Source of the DNA: Lichenostomus cassidix
Taxonomy: Eukaryota > Chordata > Aves > Passeriformes > Meliphagidae
Assembly: GCA_008360975.2 (NCBI GenBank)
Contig: CM039193.1
Coordinates: 18,769,389-18,833,388 of the forward strand
Reading direction: 5' to 3'
Length of the DNA stretch: 64,000 bases
Shown: piece by piece, positions 1-12,574 of the stretch
Position numbering within the stretch: position 1 is the stretch's first letter
Layout of the letters: each line of letters opens with the position of its first letter
Program-made: the position numbers and the translations under genes
Notes under the pieces: generated by a model
What the model saw: the letters and a program-made list of their open reading frames with translations, nothing else
Databases searched by the model: none
What the model was told of the DNA's origin: nothing

Positions 1-3000
1 ATAAAACACGCACAGAACAAAGCAAAACACACAAAGCTCTTTTGTTTTTTCTTTGGGTATTCTCACTTAGGGCTAAATGTTTTTAGAAATAATGAGAGTC
101 ATACTAAGAACATTCTTCTCCTCTTACTAACTCCTCGGCATGTTAGAGGACAAGTTACATGGAGTGCTTTGATTTTAATTTTTGTTGGAACCGTCTGTGC
201 CTCAATAATCTGCAGTCCAGATGTTGCAACAACAGTTAAAGTCCCTCTCAGCACACACACGAGGACAGCAAATGGCTCTGTTGTGAAATTCTGGACAAGC
301 TTCTCCTCTCCCCCTTCCTCTTGCTATCAAATCATTCAAAAAAATCATTGAAGACATTAGAGATCAGCTGGCAAAATACCATTAGTCCAAAGGTAGAGAG
401 AACCACCTCAGTTTGATTTACACCTTCTCCCTCCCACTCAATCTGCACTTACAATGTCTAAAATCATCAGAAATGTTTCCAATAAGCTTTCAAATTCAAA
501 TTCTAAGGTGTCACTGTAAAATCACATGTTTTCAGACCAGATATTAGAATGCTGAATGGATGTCATGAGACTGACTCTAAGCAATACAGAAAATACGTTC
601 AGCAACTAAATTGAAATTCATTATGTGTATGATGGGTGCAAAGTGATAACATCAGATTAGTGCCCTTATTACAAAAGTTAAATTAATAACTACTTGTAAA
701 ACTTTTTTCTTAAACAAAGTAAGTAACATTTGGCAACTTTTAAGGATTTCAAATATAGACCAAGCTTGCAGTACTTTCTGAGAGTAACAGTACAGAGGAA
801 TCCAAATTACCTTCAGTCTCTACCTACATGTAAATGACAGAAACATTATACCTCTGTTGAACAGTTAAAGCTGCTTTCATGGAAAATGAAAAATGTGCCT
901 TCTCACAAATTATTATTGTGTGCCTCAGATTTCCAAAAAGAATTTGTCTAGAAACTGTAATTTGCAATTTTGCAATTTTGTCTTTGGTACAATCCCACCA
1001 GCACGCAGCAAATTCCTCTTATATCTGCTTAGTAAAATAAAAACCCTTAAATTAACATTCCAGGGAATCTAGAAATGTTAAAAAAAGTCTGCTCCTGGAA
1101 TTATTATCCAATTCATATCAACAGTGGGTTTTAAATTTGGAATAAAATCATCCCCATCGTGCAATAAAGGAGGCCAGCAGGGCTTTCAGGGCTAAAGATG
1201 ATACATCATTGCATATTGCAAATACTCCTGCCTTTTTCTCTCTGTCAATAAATCCTTTGGGAGAACTTTGGAATAGCAGGAGCCTTGATAATAGCCTGTT
1301 ATTAAGGAAGCTACAGCAAACTCTTCAGCACAGAGCATTGTAATGCACTGAGGACACGTGGGGAACAGTTCTCCATCTGTCACTGCCCTTTCCAGAGAGG
1401 AAAAGAGGACAAAAGAAGGGAGGTGGGAGGTGAAAGGCATCTGGGAAAATTTATTGTAAAATTATTGCTAGCCCTGCCTCTGTTCTAGCAGTGTATACTG
1501 GTGTCACATCCATGTACCCCCTGGATTTACATGTAGGATTAGGATGTAAAGACTAAACTATACCCCAGCATAAAACTCAGAGCAGTGTGGGGGAAAGAGC
1601 CCCCCAAGCTGCACTTCCCAGCATCTCTGCTTCAGAAACATCAGAAATTAGCACCAGCAAAACTGGCTCCCATGGCAAGAAACACAATGCCACAGGAACC
1701 CTGCCAGATGGGAGGACAATTTACAGTGCCTTCCAACAGCTGATATCCCAAAGGAGATACTAACCATGGCTCCAGGCTCTGCTAGACTGAAAAATGAGTC
1801 TGAGCAATGCCAACCTTTATCTCTCATCTTTTATAACACCAGGCACAGTCGCAACAAGTTTTCACACCATTTGAATGTCGTCCCTGTTTTGCTGACACTG
1901 CTGTGAGAACACAGAAGGTGTTTGTGCCCAGGAGTGCTGAGCAGGCCTGCCCTGGCCCTGCCGGGTGTCACCGCGGGCAGGGGACACAGCAACCCCAGGC
2001 AGAGTTAGCAACAAACACACCTGGCAGCCACGAACGCTTGGCAGGGAGCCAGAGCTGCTGGCACCCTCCCGGTGACACAAGGCTCTGTGGCAATGCACTT
2101 GTCCCTCCACGTGCACACAATGCCAGCCCTGCACTGCTGACCCAGGGGCAGAACATGTCTCCTCACAGTGCTGAGGTTAAATACTCAGTCCTAGTTAATC
2201 TCTCAGAACCATCAGTGCATCAGTAGCAGGATGGAACCTGAAAATCCTACCAGATTGGGATGCAATAACTGGTAAACCTGGTATTTCAAGCCTGAAGTCA
2301 AAACAAACAGGAGAATGAAATCACAGACCTTCTTCTTTTTTTTCTCCTTGTTTTTCTTTTTAAAGCAGCAGTCAAAAGGCCTCTTGAATCCTTGTTTATA
2401 AGCAAACCAGTCTAAAAGGCTGGATTTGCATTGGCAGGGTTTTCAGCCTGAAAATAAACCTTTCTAGGTAGTGTTTGCCTTCTGCCTGCGAGGAGGAATG
2501 GTTTTTAACGTAAATTCTCCCAGTCTACATCCCTTTCCAATTCCACTGAAGAAAATGCCTAATTCAACACAGCTGGCCTGACCAAGGCTCCCTGGGAGCT
2601 GCTGCACTCTGGGCATGCACCTGCAATCCTTCCTTTGGGAAGGCAATGAATGGGGACACACACTGCCAGCACATTGATGGGGGAATCACTGCTGCCATTC
2701 AGAGCCATGGACAGAAGCTGGGACTCAGTTGCAATTTCTTTGGCAGAAATCGTTCCATTTGGGGGATACTTTACCTTCTACCTTAGTGGCTGCTACAAAA
2801 CATCTTTTAAAAATACACTTATTTAATCAACACTAAGGTTCCAAATTGAATGCCAAGTTACAGTTTGAAAAAACTTCTGTGATCAAGTGATGATCATGGA
2901 ATGGTTTGGGTTAGGAGAGACCTTAAAGATCATCTATTCCAATCCCCCTGCCATGGGCAGGGACACCTTCCACTAGAACTCCTGGAAAAATTATTTTCAA

Positions 3001-5361
3001 TTACCTCTGTTTTTTCCCCCAATGTCCTGTGTTCTCCATTCTCCAGGGACCTTTGTGTTACTGATGTTTTGCATCTTTCAGGGATTAAGTGAACTAGACC
3101 ACCAGCTGTGTTCAACTTTTACCCCACCCATAACTGTCTATCCTTACAAAGAGCATCTGATAAGAAAAGTGCACTCTGGCTTCTGAAAATTGTTATTAAA
3201 ATAGGAAAGCCAGAAAAGTTAGAAATCGAAATTTCAACTGTGATGATAGTGACTTTATATCCTTTAAAAAACTTTATCCTTTCAGCACTTCTACTGAACA
3301 AAGCAGTATTTACTACAATTTATGCACCTCTTTAAGGTTCTTAATTCTCTGCAGTTCATCCAAGCTTCATGTACCACAAAGAAATGACATTTGTTAATTA
3401 AGGCTTGGGATCTTAATTTGCAAGGAAGATTTCAAAGACACAGTGAAATTAACCTGAACTTGTAAAAGACGTCCCTGAAGTTTCCTCTGGTAGATGCAGA
3501 CATTTGGAAAAAAACTTGCTTTCTTGTACTAGGTAAGTTCAAAGCCACTTCTTTCAGTGCTTCCTCCTGGGTGGAGCACACATCCTCCCAGGAGCTGCTG
3601 CCAACACTCCCACTGCTCTCTCATTTTATGATCATAAATGTGTTGTGAAGATAATGTGGTGATAAGAGAGTAAAGTGACTCTGCTGCACTGACCTGACCA
3701 CTGGACTGACCACTCACCTCAAGATGCAATTTGCAATCCCACCTGATCCACTCCTCAAAGACTCTTCAGCTTTCAAAAGAATAAGGCTTTGAAGGCTTCC
3801 CAGCTTGCTTTTCAAAAGAATTTCCAGACTTATGCACCATCACACTCTCTGATGGTTCAATACCTGACACTGCACATAATGAAAATGTCACAATCCACAG
3901 ACTTAAAGGGCCACAATCCAAACCCAAGATACGTGGGATACTCAGAGACTGTCTGAGGTATCAATACAATCACACTGACTCAGCAGAAAGTAATGACAAT
4001 TTTCAGTTCTCTTTCAATACCGGAGGTAAAATACAGTGGGGAAAAGAGCAGAAGATCCCACACAGAGGTGCTGCCTGGAGTTCTGCACAGTCCTGTCCTG
4101 CAGCACTCACTGCACATCATCTTACAACAACACACAAAAAAGGTTTATCTCTGTGCTAGTCCAAGCAGCAAGATCACTTAGGTCTGTTTCAAACAACTGT
4201 CTCTATTCTTGTCTATTCCTGATGTTTATTTTTCACTTTCAGCCTCCTCCTGATGTGTCACTAGCAGCACCTGACAGTTTCCAGTGCTCTCATTCATCCC
4301 TGCATGCTGCCTGAGCACTTTTTCCATTCACTTTTTCCCTACACCCCTCTGCAGCTGACTCAAAACTCTTATCAAGCCTGCACTCACTGAGCACTGACTG
4401 CTCGAGGCTTAATTACTGTGCAAAACCCAAGCAAACACCAAGCCTTAAATGTCAGCCAACAGCACCGTCACCTTCCTCCCCACCCGCCCTGCCAAGGATA
4501 TTTTCAAATCTTCTAAAAAGGAGCTAATTGATGTATTTTCCTACCCATTCAACTTCACAAGCAGAGATCCTACAATCTGCCTAATTCCAATTGGTTGGAA
4601 GCTGCCATAAAGGCATTTTCACAAAGGTTAAAAACTAAACCTGAAAGTGTTTACAGCCAAACTTGGGACTGCAATGCACAGCACCAAGAAGCTTTAATTG
4701 TCTGCAATGTTACATCAAATATATGAAGAACCACCAAGCTATCAATCCAAACACATCAAAGCACTGCTACCTGAAAAGGAGGCCTCAACTCACTCAAATC
4801 GTAGGGAAAACTATCAGTCATAGGCAGAAATACAAAATTTGTGATAGTTTTATGATAAATAATAAACATTCATTTAGTGTAAAAAATATTATGTGCACTG
4901 ATCTTTAGCATCAAAGTTTTAGTGAAATCTACTGAATGAATTCCAGGCCCTGCCAGTGTTAAACAGGAAACTTATCATATGCTGCTTGTAGTTTCCAATT
5001 CCCATAGGACAAGTTTTACACCACCTACATGATTAGGGCAGGAAGAAATCGGAATTTGTTATAACACCAAAAAATGAATCAGGATCAAGCCACAGTATTT
5101 TTCCATAAGAATGGAATTGGATTAATCTTCAAGAATTTACTACCATTTCTACACACATAACTACATTTTTTCTTTTCTCCTGAAGCTGTTTAACTATGAA
5201 GATGTCAACTTCAAATTGAACATGAACGGTCACCACAAGCATCTTGTTTGTTCACTGAAAGGTCAGTACCAGACACCAGTCCTACCTTACCTGCTACGAG
5301 GAAAATATTCCTGGTTGATTCCCAGTGACACAGAGGGAAAGGCAGGAACTGCTGTACTTAC
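1..5361 (-). other. IQSEC1: IQSEC1 intron 3 (5' part), non-coding
   Basis: Sequence downstream of the exon 3 donor. I looked for the start of the Sec7 domain on the minus strand (the expected continuation KPEKGIQYLIERGF) and did not see it, so the intron probably runs off the left edge. Apart from one CR1 3'-end fragment near 2.9 kb it is unique AT-rich sequence. The open frames here are short and show no family resemblance. Confidence 0.8.
2892..2982 (-). mobile_element. CR1 LINE 3'-end fragment
   Basis: The stretch begins ATCATGGAATGGTTTGGGTT and continues with ACCTTAAAGATCATCTATTCCAA, CCCCCTGCCATGGGCAGGGACACCTTCCACTAGA in pieces. This is the reverse complement of the avian CR1 3'UTR and tail. 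It is only about 90 bp, so it is a severely 5'-truncated insertion lying within IQSEC1 intron 3, in the same orientation as the gene. Confidence 0.85.
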
Positions 5362-6626
5362 TTGTTAAAAAGGTTCAGCCCAATCCTATAATGGCGTTTC
5401 CTGATAACATCATTACTGAAGGCAGGGGAATCCCAGCTGTTGCGAGTCTCTTTGTGGTAGGTTTGTTTGCTCAAGGTTTGCTCCCTTAGGCTGTCTCTAG
5501 AAGAGGATTCTGAGCTGCAATTTATTGTATCATTAGAGTTGGAAGTGCTGTTGATGCTGTCGTTGTCTCCATCAGAGTAATCAGACTCTGATTTGCTCTG
5601 CCTGTTTGCTGTGCCATTGATGGCCAAGTGACTGTCTATGGGCCTAGCCCTGTGCCTGGCCTCTTGCTCCTCCCTAGTGATGATCTTGGCAGGAATGCTG
5701 TGAGGGATATGTTTGGGGCTGCCTTGCTGGCTGGTGATGCCTCGGTCATACGCATTCTGTCTCTTTAAGGAGCCCCTCTCTGAGCGATCGCTCAAGTCCA
5801 CAGAGCTGTCACTGGGTGGCTCGATAGTGAGCAGAGGGAGGTGATCCATCCTCATCCTCTGCTCCTGACATTCCAGTGATGGGGTACTCCTGCAGCTCGT
5901 ATCAGTGTCTATCTTATCGTCTTTGTGGGTCATGGACCAGTACTCTTGGGAAGAGTTCACGGAGCGGAGCCTCAAGTCCGACTCCGTGCTGGACGGTCTG
6001 TCCACGGACTGGGAGAGCGGCAGGGGTGGGGACAACTCCTCCTCGTCGATGTACAACGTGACATCGCTGTAGGACGCCGTCATCTCGTCCAGCTTCCTGT
6101 GATCCACATTGTGGATCGCCGGTTTGCTTGGAGCGCAGCTCTCCCTCTCCATTTCCCGGCTCCTGACCTGCTCCGCACTCTGGATCTCATCCGAATGCAG
6201 ACTGCGGCAGTTCAGCGCATCGTCGATGGATTCCGCCAGGGATTTCACCTGCCTGGAAAAAGCATCCTCCAGTTCTGTTATAGCATCAGTGAAATCAGTG
6301 GATGCCGCCGGGGACTTCATGGTAGCCGTCTCCCCGAGGTCATCGCACTCCGACGGCACCAGGGAGCCCAGCTTTGACCCATCGTTTGTAACAGAAACTT
6401 GCTTCCCCTCGAAGTAGGAGCTGTGGACTTTCTCAGGTCCTTCAAAGGAAAACTGCATTCTCATATTGGACAGGACGATGCGCCTTGACATGCGATTCTC
6501 GGACATAGAACTGCGCAGGCGCTCGAAGTTCTTGTTCATCTGATACTGGCGGAAGGCGGTCTGGATGGTGCGGGCAGCATGTCTGGTGATCAGACGGCCC
6601 CCATACTTCCGTTCTAGCATCTCCAC
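5362..6626 (-). CDS. IQSEC1: IQSEC1 coding exon 3: IQ motif and disordered linker
   Basis: A large exon of 1265 nt with 421 whole codons (residues 116-536) plus two bases (AA) of the next Lys codon. The acceptor is CCCCGTGCAG|GTGGAG and the donor AA|GTAAGTAC (GT at 5361-5360). It opens with VEMLERKYGG, then the IQ motif at about residues 132-155 (AARTIQTAFRQYQMNKNF), which in this family binds calmodulin and links the Arf exchange factor to calcium. After this come a conserved RMSRRIVLSNMRMQFSF block, ITELEDAFSRQVKSLAESIDDALNC, an acidic YIDEEELSPPLP stretch, and a Ser/Asn-rich disordered linker with many SDS, STSNSN and SSESSSRDS runs. It ends HYRIGLNLFN, immediately before the Sec7 domain in IQSEC proteins. 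The family activates Arf6 and Arf5 at the plasma membrane and postsynapse (known from orthologues). Residues match IQSEC1 rather than IQSEC2 or IQSEC3. There are no internal stops or frameshifts. Confidence 0.96.
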
Positions 6627-7336
6627 CTGCACGGGGAACACAGGCACCTCTGGTCACTGCATGCAGCTTAGCACAAGGTTAAAGTCTCACCAAAAGAAAT
6701 AAAATTCTCATACCAACTTTCATTTTCAGAGTATATAGTGGTTTTCAAAAACCAGAAACTCAGATAGTGAATTGAAAAGCTGTTTGCAAATTCCAGCATA
6801 AAATACAAATATATATATGAATACTGTCAGATAAAATTAAGGTGTATGTAGGCAATTTGTATTTAATATGTGTTTAAATTTTGGGTTTCACATATTAGCA
6901 TTGGTGTGCTCATGCCAAAGTCTAGTGCAGCATAATGCCCTCACTCTGTATCCTTCTGACAGTGCAAATGGCCATATTCTGGGAGCCTAAAAGTGGCCAC
7001 TACCTTTCCAGGAAAGCATTGCATTCTACATGGATAAAATAGCAAAGCTTCACCCAGGCCTGGGGTCAAAGCAAAACTGATCTTCTTGCAGAGAAGATAG
7101 AATATCCACACATACATTTTTCCTCAAACCAAGAACATAAGTTCCTAAATACAAATTCCAATCTATTTACATCCTTGTAATTGCACTCAAAATTGCCAGT
7201 GTTTCCAATTAACAGAATGAATATGCAAAATAAATAATTTTGAATGCTATCAATTTAAAGTAGTAAAAATGACATGTCAATACTTTTGTAATATTCACTA
7301 TATTTTCAGATCTTTTCTTTCAAAACATGAAAAGCA

Positions 7337-7500
7337 TCACAGAATCCTGGAATGGTTTAGGTTGGAAGTAACCTTAAAGCTCATTCAGTCCCACCCCCTG
7401 CTGTGGGCAGGAACACCTTCCACTCTCCCAGCTTGCTCCAAGCCCTGTCCAGCCTGACCTTGGACACTGCCAGGGATCCAGGGGCAGCCACACCTCCCAT
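7337..7500 (-). mobile_element. CR1 LINE 3'-end fragment
   Basis: Starts TCACAGAATCCTGGAATGG and continues with GGTTGGAAGTAACCTTAAAG, CCCCCTGCTGTGGGCAGG, ACACCTTCCACT and TTGCTCCAAGCCCTGTCCAGCC in pieces. This is the reverse complement of the CR1 3' end. It is longer than the fragment near 2.9 kb and clearly of the same family. It lies in IQSEC1 intron 2, in the same orientation as the gene. Confidence 0.88.
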
Positions 7501-7974
7501 TCTCCTTCCACAATAAAGATTATTTCTTTTTTTTCCCTCTTTAAATGTTAATGACTGTTTTTTAATTATTTTTTTTAAGTATAGATGCAAATAGTATTGT
7601 GCACAGTTACTGGCATAAACTGAGGAGGCCAACCTCTCAGATGGGCTCAGATCAGGATACTGCTAAGGAATTGTTCTTTTGACTGTATCTTTAAAATTCT
7701 TTTGACAAGGCTCCAAAAACTGTAACTGATCTCTGAGCTAGAAGTATGTAAATCTCTGCATAATTTTCTGTAATTTCTCTTTAAAACAACTGTTTAGCCT
7801 TTCAGCCCCAAATGGGGGTTATATTACCCCCACATTTGCACATGTCAAAGAGAATATGTAGGGTATCCTGAATATTCAAAAAATTATTAAGAACTTTTAT
7901 CACAGGCCTGCCACTGCTACCACACAATTACTCCTATTTCTATTTGTAGCAGACAGGTGTATTTTCTTAGAGAG

Positions 7975-8014
7975 ATATATATATATATAGTGTGTATATA
8001 TATATAATGTGTAT
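7975..8014. repeat. AT/GT dinucleotide microsatellite
   Basis: Two AT runs (7975-7989 and 7995-8006) separated by GTGTGT, inside IQSEC1 intron 2. Likely length-polymorphic. Confidence 0.9.
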
Positions 8015-9735
8015 TTAAATAAATCATATGGGATTATTAGCTGGACTAATCTCAAAACTAATTGTCCATTTAGTTCTCCTCTTAAAATTAAATGTCAAAC
8101 CTAATGAAAAGTAAACTAGCATAACTGGTGAGAAAGAATAAAATCAACTCTAATAATTCTATAAAATAAATTACCTGGACCTTATTCATGCAAACAGGCT
8201 GTCGGCCTTCAGGTTTCAATAAAAAATAACACAATCATTGATTATCATAAATTAGGGGGTTTAGGTGAGAATTTAAATTGAGCGTATTTTCCAACTTTTC
8301 TAGATGAGTTAGACATGTGATTAATACTTCTAATAAATGTAATGCCTATTTCATGCACCTTTTCAATGCATATTTAATGCCCACTGCCTTTAGGTAAAGC
8401 CTTGGACATTTTCCTACATAGTTTTCAAATATCTTCAGTTCTTTCAATGAGAGCTTTTCAGTGAGAGCTTTTCAAGAACAGTAAGTAACTCTTCAGTATC
8501 AAGCTTCCTTTAAGTATCATTGTCACTTTTTATTGTGCAAGACTCCTTGACCAAATACAAAATAACATCCGCAGTCCTCATTCTCTATCTCACTGGCATA
8601 AAAGGGCTGATGAAATCAGGCTCTGAGGAGTATCTGCAGCGCAGGAGATCTCTTATCCTCTGCATCCATCCCTGATGAGACATCCAGCAAAATCAACTGC
8701 CAAAGGCAAAGGAAGGAACAGTTGAGATCTCCCAAGGAGGTCCAATTGAGCAGAGCTGGCATCAGGAACTCACTATGTCCCCACCCCAAGGCAGAATTTG
8801 GTGAGCTCAGAGGCCAAACTGAACTCATCCTTGTTATCCCAAATTTGGCTTTGGCTTTGATCAGAGCTCAAGGTCTGTTCTTCCAGCTCCCTCTGGAACA
8901 ACATTATATGATCCCCCTCACCTGAAAATGAGACTTAGCCCTAATAAATTTCACTGACTATCAATGTTTGGTCGAAATCAGGTGTAGTTTGCTTCCTGTC
9001 TGTGGAATTTTGCCACTTTTGCCATACTAACCTACAAGTTGGAGTGACTATGGAAAATACCACAATGAGTCACAGCAAAAAAAATATTCTGTGACAAGAG
9101 CTCTAACCAAAAAAAAAATGCTACTGCTCACCTACCAGTGAAATCCAGTGCATCCTGCATATTTACTGACCTTATGATTTTACAGCATTATTTTAAAATT
9201 ACAAATCTGAACTTACATGGCAATAAAGGTCTTTCAAACAGGACTACCTTCAAAGCAAAGCTTAAAAGGAAAGCTGTGACTGGCTGTCTTACAGAAGTGC
9301 CTTTTTAGGGACAAAGGCTTTGAACACCTATATAGCTTCCACCCAGTTCTTTGTAAAGCATATGAGAGTTTTGCCTACTTGAGTAAAGCCTAATTAAAGC
9401 TTGAAATCACCTCACAGATATAAGAGAATATCAGTTACAATAAGCTCTTACTTCCTTTCTGCAACAACAAGAACACCCAGGTTTCAAAATGACTCAATTT
9501 CTTAGAAAAATATTTTGCATTAGTACATTCTAGTGCTCTGCTGGAGCATAAAATCACAATTCCTAGAAGTGTTTTTACTTTTAACAGTTTTAACATATCT
9601 TTTACACCTTTCTCCAGGAAGTGGGGAAGGTGTATGGGACAAAGAATAACAAGAGTTAAAAGTCAGAAGTGAAGTGGTGCTAGGAAAGACTTCTCCCAGC
9701 GCACAGACACAAACGAGGTAACAAAACTCCCATAC

Positions 9736-10015
9736 CTGCTTATCCTGTAGATCTGAAGAGAGTTCATAGCTCTCCGAAAGCGATCGTGACCTTTTGATGG
9801 CTTCTTCCTCGGCCTGTTTGCGCAGGATGGAGGTGGAGTGCTGGAGCTTGGGCCGGCGGGCTCTCTGCTGGCCCGGCGCGATGGAGTAGAGCCCGTAGGG
9901 GTGCTCGTAGTGCTCGGGGCTCAGGGCGGAGCTGTGCGTTATAGGGCCCTGCGGGTAGGCAGAGGGGCTATCCAGGGACGTGCCGGTCTCGCTGCTGGGA
10001 GCTTCCCCCTCAACG
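9736..10015 (-). CDS. IQSEC1: IQSEC1 coding exon 2
   Basis: A 280-nt internal exon: one base completing Cys22, then 93 whole codons (residues 23-115, VEGEAPSS... to ...SSDLQDKQ). The acceptor is a pyrimidine-rich tract ending GTGCAG|C, with the AG just before 10015. The donor is CAG|GTATGG, with the GT at 9735-9734. The protein is low-complexity, rich in Pro, Ser and Tyr at first, then basic and Ser-rich around residues 70-100 (KLQHSTSILRKQAEEE, RSRSLSESYEL). That second part is shared by the IQSEC family just before the IQ motif. No folded catalytic domain is present. The reading frame continues directly into exon 3 (DKQ-VEMLERK). The segment is the common point onto which alternative IQSEC1 first exons splice, because its acceptor phase requires a two-base overhang from the exon before. 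Confidence 0.95.
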
Positions 10016-12574
10016 CTGCACAACGACACACAGCAAAAAAGCCTCGGGTGAGTCCAGCACACCACAGTTCTCAACAACAAACAGCACAGTTTTGCTTCAG
10101 TATCGTTTCGTGTAGGCATTCAGCACATTTTGTAGTTCACATGCAGGTATTACAGGTAACATGGCTTTCATGTCAAACACCACAGTTTTGGCTGCAATTT
10201 TTGCAAGTCTCAATCTGCCGTGCCCATGTCATCTTTACAGTGTGAGTCAAGCAGGAGAATGGAAGTTCAAGCATTATTTAACTATATACAGTAATTACTA
10301 GTAACATCCTGAGTAAGTCACTCAGCAACTACTCTGTAAAATGAAAGAAAACTTCTAATTTCTTGTAAGACTGATCATTTCCAAGTTGTTCAATTCAAAA
10401 TGACAGATGCTTATTTGTGTCATTCTTGGCTTTGACAAATTAAAGCAATGTTTTCTTACCCTTATATTACCATTTGACATAAATGGAGATTACTCAGTGG
10501 AGATTGGGATTTAATGGATCTTGAGAGCCACGATGTTTCTAGAAACTAAAGTTGGGGAAAAGTACTTAGAGGAGAAATCTCATTTATTTTTCTGCTAGTG
10601 AAAGGCTGCTCCCATGGGATACTTTTGGCAGGTTTTGGAGTAAAGCATCCCAAGGGACAGTGCTTCTAGCTAATGAAAGCAACATGGTTTCAGGTGAAGA
10701 AAGCACAATAGCACCTATCTGGCAAAGAAACGACTTTGTTTTCACATAAATGCGGTTATTGCTAAGGAATAATGGAAAGGAAAAAACCCCTTTATACTCA
10801 AAGAGTTGCACACAGTAGGAAACATTTTAAAACTGAGCCCTAGGTGTATCCTGAAGTACTGATGACTAATAGTAATTTGTACTTGGGTTGTATTTACTGG
10901 AGGGCACTCTCACATTGCACTATGTGCACTTTCACTCTTCCATCTTTTCATGTTTCACAGCAGTGTTTACTGTCTGCCTCATCCTGTGCACACAGAGCAT
11001 TGATAGAAAAATGAAATTGTACTTCTTTTTCATCCCTCAAAAGACTCAGTAAACACTTCACACATGCACGAATATAAGCATTTACAGCATTTCTCCTATC
11101 TTTTGTTTTATGAAAAGGTACACCCAAACTCCAAAAAAGTAAAATTCCACATTCCCACCACGCCCTGTATTTTTTACCTTCATTCATATGTACTTAAAAA
11201 ACAAAGCCCTCCTGTTGTCTCTCAGCTGTCCCTTCAAAAAGTACAGAGCAATTTCTGAAAGAATGTTCTCCACCGACTGAAGAGCTGAGGGTTAACCCCG
11301 GCCAAACTCTCCCAGCTTGAACAGTGCGTACTTTTTAAAGGGAAGGGGAAAAAAAAGCCCCTTAGATTTCTTAAAATGCTTCTATAAACACGTAAAACTG
11401 AAAGCAAGTCCTCTCTCTTTGCCCATCAAAATATGACTCTAACCAAAAGGTATTTTCAAACATACTTAACACAAGCTGGAAATATTTGCAGTGTGCACAC
11501 ACTGCTTTTTCCAAAAAGGAAGCTGACAGGAAACTAATCCCTTTCCCTCCGTGATACAGCTGGCTTTCAACTTAAAAATGATAAACTATCGAGAGTTCTG
11601 CTGGTGACATTGAAACTGTGTAACCACCCGTTAAAAACAAACAAATCATTGTCTCTGAAGCATCCATTAAAGACAGGGTATGATACTGAGCTGCTTCACG
11701 TTCTCTCTTTAAACACTGGAATTCCTTCCTCTGTCCTGCCAACTGTAAGGCTGTGCTATTTTGGACATCACATCCTAGCTGCAAGTTTATTTGTAAGTAC
11801 TTTCCATACAAGCATGGCAAATTTGTTTTTAACAGGAAGGCTGGAATTATCTTCTTAGATTCTGTTGACATTTTTTGCCTTCCTCACCCTTGCATTGTAA
11901 ACTATTTAATAACCTTTCCATGCTGATTATAACCTCCTGTTGACATTTTAATAATGCTACCTTCGATGGATCACTTAACATTTTCCTCAACAAAAACGGT
12001 ACTGCCCTAATCAGAAGAAGTTGGAAGGACATCTGCCCAACTAAACTTAAGGGTTTCTTTTTAATTTTTAGTTTGCCTTTTGTACTTTTTCCAGATATAA
12101 ATGTGATGCTTGACTGACTGTAATGATCTAATTTTGCTCATGGGCCTATTCCCTGCCACCTGACCTTTGAAGCATGGAAGTAATTACCTTTTACAATGGG
12201 CACAACAACAGCCCTTCAAAGCACACGCGTGCACAGCCTTTAAGGCTCTCCCCCATTCAGCTCTTCCCGGCCTCCCAGGAGCAGCTGAAGCTCCATATGA
12301 ATTATTTCATTAAAGTGAAACTTCACTGGCAAAGAAAAGCAGCTTGCTTTCTACTTCTTCTGCTTTACATATGTTTGGAGAAGAAAAATATGTCAACAAA
12401 TACGACTTGTGTGAAGCTGTAAGGATGACAAGTTGGATTGCTCCACTGAGGGGGAGCAGCACAGAGCTGGCAGAAGTGCTCACAAGCCAACTTCCATCAT
12501 TTCACAGCAGTCCTGGGTAACTGGAGGTTATCAAACATAAAACACCCATCTCCAAAAGGGTAGGAAGGGAGATT

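Larger units (their letters stand above)
6627..9735 (-). other. IQSEC1: IQSEC1 intron 2
   Basis: A 3.1 kb intron between exons 2 and 3 with consensus GT-AG ends, inferred from the in-frame protein match on both sides. It contains a minus-strand CR1 fragment (about 7337-7500) and an AT dinucleotide microsatellite (7975-8014). I see no further exon. Confidence 0.9.

Noticed and set aside
2325..2370. Pyrimidine tract followed by AG on the plus strand, resembling a splice acceptor
   Set aside because: There is no open frame or donor downstream with coding character, and it is on the strand opposite IQSEC1.
1..5361. Expected next IQSEC1 exon (start of the Sec7 domain)
   Set aside because: I looked on the minus strand for the KPEKGIQYLIERGF-like continuation and for later Sec7 motifs and found none, so the exon probably lies outside the window.
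5925..6377. Plus-strand 150-codon open frame opposite IQSEC1 exon 3
   Set aside because: It is the antisense shadow of a constrained coding exon and has no family features of its own.
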